Part shown: in pieces, positions 56,900 to 64,000 of the stretch
How positions within the stretch are numbered: position 1 is the stretch's first letter
Layout of the letters: every line of letters starts with the position of its first letter
Source of the DNA: Zizania palustris
Lineage: Eukaryota > Streptophyta > Magnoliopsida > Poales > Poaceae
Length of the DNA: 64,000 bases
Assembly (NCBI GenBank): GCA_019279435.1
Contig: JAAALK010000286.1
Coordinates: 46,087,457-46,151,456, forward strand
Direction: 5' to 3'
Position numbers and translations under genes: made by a program
The notes under the pieces: generated by a model
The model's input: only the letters and a program-made list of their open reading frames with translations
Told to the model about the DNA's origin: nothing
Database searches by the model: none

Positions 56900-58940
56900 A
56901 GGGCTTCGAACCTTCAGAGTTGTTCGTCTAACCATACGACTGATGGGATTATTGAGAAACCAATGGTTGGTTTCGGAGTCTGTGATGAGTGATTGACTGA
57001 TTTTATCCTCTGGATTCGAAGGGGTACCTCCGAACGGTGGGTCCGTTTGCTGCGGCTATTGCAGCGGAGTGTGCCTGTCGAAGGGGTCCGATAGTACTTG
57101 ATGATCTGACTGTACCGAAGGGTTCGGTACTTTGGGCGGTACACCAGAGTGTGTACCAGAGGTTGTTTACCCGAAGAGGTCTCCGGGGTACTGGATACAC
57201 TTGTCTGTCTGTTTGTGGTGCGTAGGTGACTTCGGAGGCAACAGACGGTTCACAGCAAGTGAACTTAGGTCAAGCGGGAGACTTAATGCCAAGAGAGCGG
57301 GGAGCTCGATCACGAAGGTTGCGAGGGGTCGAGGTTGGTCCTCGGGTCAAGGTACGCCAAGCGAAGGCAGAGGGTGTGGAGCATGGCTCCGGCCGAAGGT
57401 ACCCTGAGACGAAGTCCTCGGAGGCGAGGCACTTCGAAGGGTACTCCGAATGGAGTGACTTCAAAGTATGATTGTCAAAGTGCTCAGCAATGAGGCAAAG
57501 TGTTCAAAGTGTGCTCCAGATGGAGGCACTCGAAGGTTTACCCGACAGAGGTCTCAAAAGTCGAGGTGCATCGTAGGCATGGTCCGGGTGAGGTTCATCG
57601 AGGAGTGTGCTCAGGGAGAGACACTACGACAAAGTGCTCATGTAATTCTTCATGTAGAGGCCTTGGACGAAGGAGGGACTTCGAAGGGTGGTACTCCGAA
57701 GGTGGGGCTTTGGAGTGTGGCTGACTTGAGGTACTTCGGCCATACATGGCTTCGGTACATGGACTGATGGAGTTCGAGCTGGGAGTAGCTGCGAAGCCGT
57801 GGTGGTCCACTCTGGAGGTGATGGCGCGAAGGCTCAAGGCTTTGACGGCTTCGGCTCAAAACCGTCACTGTATCGGAGGCTGACTTCGGTGAAGCGAAGG
57901 CCGTCAGGCTCAAGGCTTCTCACTGAAGCTACCGCACCCCTCGCGTGCGATGGGGGGCTTCAGAAGAATCCAAAACTGCAAAGGCTGACCGTGTCTGCTC
58001 TGCAAAAGCTGATGCTGTCTCCTCTGCAAAGTTGACAAAAAAGCCTCCAAATAAAGTAGACTACCAACTGTACCCCCTGTTTTGATGAGACAAAATCAGT
58101 GTAAACCCTAGGGGTAAAGTAGTCTATTCACAGGGCTGAATAGTGCCTATAAATAGAGGAGGTTAGCTAGGCAACAATAACACTTTGAGCAGCAATTTTA
58201 GAACTCCTGTGCTAGCCGCCACATACTCTTGTATTCATCCTGTGAGTTCATTTTGTGTTCCGTGTTCAAGCAATGAAACTTTGATTCTGTTTTCATTTAC
58301 TGCTTGAACTTGTATGCCTGTTTGCACTGCAAGTTTTGATTTCCTTCTGCTCTACTTCTTCCTGGTTCGAGTGTGTGCACTGGGGTGTTTTTGGAGAAGT
58401 GTGTGAGTGATCTTTGCTTGTGAAGTGTGTTTTTCTCACTGTGTGTTCGCTTTGTGTAAACTGAGGCTAGTCCTCTCTGATTACTAGCGAAGCACTGTTC
58501 TTGGCTTAACTCGAAGCCTGTTATCTTCCCTATCAGAGTCCTCAGCGCAGTGTGTTCAGTGTGCGCTCCGACCTTCAAAATACGAAGCCTAGTACCAGTT
58601 GCTCGTGCAGAGTGTCTGGTCGAAGTCCTTAGAGAGAAGTCATCTCTTGCGAAGGGTGAAGTGCGAAGTCTGCTCGAAGGCACCCAGTGTGTGGAGCATG
58701 CACTGACTTAGCAGAGTTAAGTTTTTGGTGGTGTGGGTGGAGCGAAGTCTTCTTGACTTCGAACTTTTGCTCTTTGCGAAGTCTGGTTTCAGAGCAGTGA
58801 AATACCTCCAAACCAGAACTTCGAAGGGTTTGTTCCAAGCCTGTTCCGCAGAAGACAGAACTAAAACAAAAGGCTATTTTTAGCCTGAAATTTTAAAAGC
58901 TCCCATTCACCCCCCTCTGGTTTCCGTTTCTGGTCCAACA
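56900..58940 (+). repeat. LTR region of a plus-strand copia element
   Basis: The right edge is firm (CCAACA, then the primer-binding site at 58943). The left edge is unknown and may lie anywhere from about 56921 to 58079. A TATA box CCTATAAATAGAGG is at 58147-58160. The stretch 57000-58700 is rich in GAAG and CTTCG, producing many false open frames on both strands. Confidence 0.5.
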
Positions 58941-58942
58941 AT

Positions 58943-58954
58943 TGGTATCAGAGC
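58943..58954 (+). other. Retrotransposon primer-binding site
   Basis: TGGTATCAGAGC, the initiator tRNA-Met complement, two bases after the LTR edge. Confidence 0.88.
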
Positions 58955-59004
58955 AGGTTAAGATCACCAGTTGACCTTAACCGGTTTTGTGATCTGTTGG
59001 CGAC

Positions 59005-61109
59005 ATGGACAGAGTTAGTAAAATACCTCTTTTTGATGGGACGGATTTTGCATACTGGAAGGTGCACATGAAGGCTTACTTGCTAAGCCAAAGAAATGCA
59101 ATTTGGGAGATTGTGGACTCACAATACTCCATCCCTGAAACTCACACTTCTCAAACATAAAAGGATCAGTATAATACCAACTCCAAGGCTAGAAATATAT
59201 TGTTCATTGGTTTGAGTCGGAGTGAGTTTGATAGGGTTCAGCACCTAAGGACAGCTGGGGAAATTTGGACTACACTCACTATTTTTCATGAGGGCTCTAC
59301 ACAGATTAAGGCTAGGCACAAAAGCACGTACAATCAACAGTATCAGCTATTTGTGTAGGCACCTGGTGAATCTATAGATGCCATGTTTTCTCGCTTTGAT
59401 ACGATAGTGAGTAACTTGCGGTCCAACGAGACGCTTGCTTACAATGATCATGATAGGGCTATCAAGCTTCTCTATGCTCTTGATCGTAGCATATGAGAAG
59501 TGAAGATATCCAGCATTGAGGAGTCCGCAGGTTATGATACATTGACCTGTGATGAGCTCTTCAGCAAGCTGAATTTCATAGAGATTGCCAAGGCATCTCT
59601 TGCAGTACACAGAAACTCTTTGCCATAGCCATTGACACTAGTTTCTAGCACTAGCCGTGGCACCACTATAGAACCAAGCACATCTGGTACTTGTGTTCTT
59701 GCAGGAGGTTTTTCTTTGTCCTCCCTGGTCTCCGTCACTAAGGAGCAAGTGGATACTCTGGATGATGAAGAGCTTGCTCTCATTGGTAGAAGGTTCACCC
59801 ATTTTCATCATAAGAGACGGAATCAAAGGAGAAGCGACTTTAGTGGTTGTTTTGAGTGTGGTGACACTTCTCACATCAAGGCCAACTGTCCTAAACTCAA
59901 CAAGAGAGATGAGAGTGAGCGCCCCAAATACCATAAAAAGGAGAGGAAACCCTTTGTGAAGGGCAAGCGCGGCAAGGTGGCTAAGAAGGTAGCCAAAGCC
60001 GCTTCCAGAGCTTTTGTTTCTACTCTCAGCGAAATCGATTTTGAATGCATGAACTGCCCCTTATTACGTGAGAGCATTGATTTACGTGATAAGCATGTTC
60101 AGGATTTAGAGGCTAGATTGGAGAGGGCCGGTAGTTCTAAGGATGTGCAACCTGTGTGTGACACTTGCATAACCCTTAAGGACCAGCTAGGCACTGTTAG
60201 AGAGCGAGCTGAAAACCTTATGACTGAGAATGAGTACCTTCTTTCTGTGGTTAACAAATGCACTGAGGGAAAGGGTAGGATGGACTTGCTCTTGGCCAAA
60301 ACCAAGATGTGTGCTGACAGGGCAGGGTTAGCTCTGGTATTGGGTTTTGAGAGGATTCCTTCAGATAGTGAGAACAAAACTGTTTTTACCTCACCCACTA
60401 CCTTAGAGAAAGAAAGAGCCCTATTAGACACTCCATCAGCCAAAAAGCCTACCCGAACTCCAAAGAAAACCACTCCTCCTGCAAAGAAAATTGCTCCCAA
60501 AAAAACCACTCAGCAAAAGCCTAAGGAGCCTGTGAGAATTGCTCCTATGACCCATGAGAGTGCCCCTAGAAGAGTTTTTCATTGTTCCTACTATTAGAGG
60601 GTGGGTCACTTGGTTGGGTTCTGTTTTCGTCGCATCAAGGATGAGCGACGTTCTCAGACGATGAGTTTCTAGGACATACATTACCCATCTTGAGGTATGC
60701 ATGAGTCTGAGTTTTACCCACGTCCTGTTTTCGAGGCTCCTCGTACTTCTCGGAGTGGTTTTGCTCCTCGAGGTGTTCACCATGTTCCATATGGTGGTAG
60801 ACCCCGTGTGAGTAGCTTTGTACCTCGACAGGGTAGGAGACCTCGTCATGCATTTGGGTCACAACATGTAGGTAGACCTCACACTTTGCATCTTTCTGAT
60901 TATCCTGTGCGTAGACAGTCTATTTTTATTGTGCCTACTACTCGTATCACTCAGTGTTGGATGCCTCGTCATGTTTTCACTCACCCCAGCATTGAGCGAT
61001 CGAGATTTTCATATCATGTGTAGGCGCCGGACCGAGGCTTGGAGGGCACGTGGAGCATGGACTCCGGTTGTTCGCACCACATGACCGAAGATGCAAGATG
61101 GTTCTCCAG
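59005..61109 (+). pseudogene. copia gag to protease, interrupted
   Basis: Starts MDRVSKIPLFDGTDFAYWKV. A copia gag follows, with in-frame stops near 59158, 59357, 59494 and 59625. From 59632 the frame is open for 321 codons with a CCHC zinc knuckle CFECGDTSHIKANC (about 59851-59892), coiled-coil-like heptads (about 60060-60250) and a Lys/Pro/Thr-rich tail. It ends with the protease active site SMDSGCSHHMTED (about 61058-61096). The element is cut at 61109 by another LTR, so integrase and RT are not seen. Confidence 0.85.
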
Positions 61110-64000
61110 TGTAACACCCCAGAATTAAAAATAAAATAAAAAGGAGGGAAATAGATTTTCTGAATTAAAAATGAATTATCTATTTAGAGTAAAGGTTAAA
61201 AGAACCCAAATAAAGTAAAACATGGAGAAATATTTCAAATTTGAACCTGCAAAATTTATGATGGAACCTATGTGACAAGAAATATTTTTGTGAATTTTTA
61301 CAAAATTTTAGCAACAGTGCTTCAAGCTCCAAAGTAATTTATGAATTTCTGAAATTAATTTAAATCGAAAATAAATTTAAAAACTTATTGGGCCGCCCTC
61401 CCTGAAACCTCCCTCAGCCTAGCCCAGTCCACGGCCTGAGCCACCGCCAAGAGGGGCCCACTTGTCGGCGCGCGCCCCCCTCTCTCTCCCGCGCGCCGCG
61501 CCTGCCCAGCCCCGCCCGTCAGTCCCCGCCCGTGCCCCTCTGCCGCTATCAAGCATGGCCCACATGTAGGCGCCCTTTCCTTCGCACGCGCCTGCTGACA
61601 GGTGGCCCCCACCTGTCAGTTCCATCTTCCCCGAAGGAAACTTACCCCCTTTCCAAAAATCTGGCGATCCCCTCCCTTAATCCACCGCCGGCCGCCCGGA
61701 TTCGCCGTTTTGGCGGGATCACTTTCCCTAGCCACCGGCGATCCCCTTCCACCCAAATCCGACGTGTTTTCATCCCTTTGGAAGCCGACCCGTGCATTTG
61801 GTATCCTCGTCGGCACCGTTTTGGAAACCTCCCCTCGGTTTCCCCTCTATCACCTTCCATCCACCGTCGGTGACCCCTATTTAACCCCCGCCAACACCGC
61901 CGCACCCAGGCAACCCGGAAGAAGCCAAGCTCAAACCTACCGAAGCGCCCGGAGCACATTTCTTTGCCGCCACCCCTGTTCTGTCTCTGGCAACCAATTC
62001 TGGCCACCAGACATCCCCTCCGCCACCCCCATCGGCACCTCCGTGACCCCCGTCGCCTCTTCTACCCCGACCCCACCACCGTTGGACCGGATCACCCCCG
62101 GATCACCTCGCTGCCGTCGAACCCGAGGAGTCCGCCGCCCCCTTCTCATCGCCGATCGTCGTCGGCCCCCCTTCGTCACCAACTCCGGTATGCCCGTGTT
62201 CCCCTTGCTCTCCTGGTCCCGTTTATAACCTTAGCCCGACCAGTTAGCCCTCGCCGCCACCGGGAACCCTCGCCGCTGTGTCGCCGGAGCCAGAGAAGAC
62301 GGGTACCCTACCCCCTTCCTCGCGTGCCATGCCGGATGGGACGACAGCCGTCCGATCGGATCTGGACGCTTGGCATTAATTCGCTTCGGTGAATTAATCC
62401 TAGACGCCCGATTCCGGCGAAGGGGTATTGATGAATCCTAGTCGTCGGATTTCATTAATCCCTCACCGGCCCACGTGCACAGTCGATGGTTCACGGTGAA
62501 CACAGTTCACTGTCGACCAGAGACGGATTTCATGTATAATAAAAATTCAGAAAAATATTTTAAACTTCAAAAATTCATAACTTGCTCAATTTAACTCCAA
62601 ATTTGCCCATTTCAATTCTAAAAAATTTATCTTTTTATTCTCTACACTTTTATGCAATAAAAATAGTATGTTTATTTTGCCCATTTTATTTTTATTAAAT
62701 AATAATTCAAAAGCCCTTTTAGGATAAGTCATTAATGCATGTAATAAAAATTCAACGCTTTATAAAAATATCATAAAAACTTATATAATAATTCAGAAGA
62801 CCTAATAACTTAATTTCACTATTTTTACTGCAATAAAAGCAATAGGGTTGCTTTATACCTTTTTATTCCACCTTTAAAAAGGGAAAATAAATACCCCTTA
62901 GGGAAAATACTTATATCAATTTATAAAATTCAGAAACTTCTCTTTAAAAATTAATCTTAAATGATTAGGTAATAATTTCATAGAATTTATGACTCTATCT
63001 CCTTTATTTAATCCAACAAAAACATGTATGCTTGTATGGTTGATTTTTGGATTGTTTATTGAATATCATATTTACTTTTCCGTATCGAGAAGACTACGAC
63101 GTCGTCGAAGATCCGGAGTTTTACCCCGAGGTTCCACCTTCACCATTCGCAGACCAAGGCAAGTCACAACCCCCATTTTGATCATAATTGAGCCCATGTT
63201 TTAATAAATTATCGCTATAACTCATAGGATAATATTGCATTAGTCTGATCTCAAGCCCTAAATTATATTTATTAGATCCCGTCCTTGTGTGTAAACCCAA
63301 GCCATGCTTATTGAGCCTAAACTCCTTGTCACTCTACAATATTATATTAGCTAGTGTCTAATGTACCGACACAACTGCTATAGGATAAAAGAACGAGTCG
63401 TAGATAGATGGATTCTACTATATGATTTTCCCCGTTAGTCTCGTCTCTGGATTCTGTTGGAGTTGGCTATGTTATAAGTATGGTGGGTTCCGGGTGCAAG
63501 CTCGGGAATTGGTTGGTCGCACCCGAGGCACAATAAGGACCGGTTTGTGGGATCCATTGCAAAGCACTTCCGTACTAACCACAAGTCTAGTGGGTAAGTC
63601 CTAACTAGAGGTATGGATCGTACCAACTTGGAACACCATAGTGGAGGGGGCAAGGGGCAACCTGCGGGTGACTTGTACCGACGAGGCTCAAGGGGGTATG
63701 GTGTGGCCCGAAGTGACTGGGAAACCATATGAAACCTATAAGAGGGTGTTATCGAATTGGTGCGTTCCATGCTGAAGGTTTTGGCACGAGCTTCTCGGAC
63801 AAGAGTCATTTAACACACTGCGGTGTGCGGGAAATGAGTGCCTTGTGGGTACAGTAGTACACCTCTGATCAGAGTTTTAAATCTTTTCGAAAAACCGAGC
63901 CCACGGTCAAGGGCGGGTTGTGTGACCTCTCGCGGTTAGTTTACTTGTGAATGAATGGTTGTGTTATTCATTGCATGTAAGAACTGTTGAGCGAGGGTGG
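61110..64000 (+). repeat. Long LTR starting TGTAACACCCC, truncated by window
   Basis: Begins TGTAACACCCC right after the broken copia protease, a start typical of long Ty3-gypsy LTRs in rice. It holds an AT-rich lead, a GC-rich block (61400-62340) and an AT-rich tail. A short open coding-like stretch lies near 63090-63165 (DYDVVEDPEFYPEVPPSPF). No protein family is recognised. No right end is reached. The proposal rests on the left edge and the context only. Confidence 0.55.

Noticed and set aside
57037..58838. Many frames of 60-130 codons on both strands
   Set aside because: They arise from GAAG/CTTCG-rich LTR sequence; none shows a start context, family motif or continuity.
1..64000. tRNA, rRNA or microRNA genes
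   Set aside because: I saw no cloverleaf with A and B boxes, no rRNA segment, and the hairpins found are MITEs; a covariance-model search would be needed to exclude small cases.

Overview
The window is nuclear DNA of a grass, almost certainly Oryza (rice or a close wild relative). The evidence is intron-rich plant genes (Ku80, exportin-1), a LOG cytokinin-activating enzyme with a GC-rich grass-type coding sequence, and dense Tourist-, Stowaway- and hAT-like MITEs and LTR retrotransposons of the kinds usual in rice. A run of exactly 100 N (14678-14777) marks a scaffold join, so this is a draft assembly. I cannot settle the species from the sequence.

Layout. 1-6.3 kb: a dead PIF/Harbinger transposase gene, then a decayed local tandem repeat (about 3290-5777) hit by several MITEs, one nested inside another of the same family. 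6.3-11.4 kb: a complete Ku80 gene (12 exons, about 688 aa). 13.5-14.7 kb: the 5' end of a copia element (LTR, primer-binding site, gag), cut by the N gap. 14.8-18.9 kb: the last 14 recognisable exons of exportin-1, with the N-terminal half missing at the gap. 21.0-27.85 kb: a young, complete copia element on the minus strand with 434-bp LTRs (6 mismatches by eye) and a 5-bp target duplication. Its leader carries an antisense promoter-like module. 29.5-30.3 kb: a LOG-family gene (minus). 35.0-35.3 kb: a small cysteine-rich conserved plant protein. 37.0-37.8 kb: a secreted SASA-type carbohydrate esterase (minus). 38.5-41.1 kb: a cluster of MITEs.

41.2-46.7 kb: three diverged copies of a roughly 480-bp repeat, the first split by a complete hAT transposon (41555-45167). 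This transposon has perfect 12-bp inverted ends, a perfect 8-bp target duplication and a transposase interrupted by a single in-frame stop. 47-64 kb is a nest of broken retroelements: a PIF fragment, a gypsy gag with a LTR rich in CGGTCNGACCG motifs, a decayed copia pol, a small gypsy-like element with paired LTRs, a plus-strand copia gag, and the start of another LTR cut by the window end.

The five host genes (Ku80, exportin-1, LOG, the Cys-rich protein, the esterase) share no pathway. Most of the sequence between them is mobile DNA, and the layers of insertion can be read in order. I found no new defence, metabolic or toxin system. The most useful unusual items are the hAT element one stop codon from an open transposase, the natural empty-site comparisons inside the window, the antisense promoter-like module in the copia leader, GC-AG introns in Ku80, and the clustered frame errors of exportin-1 beside the N gap.
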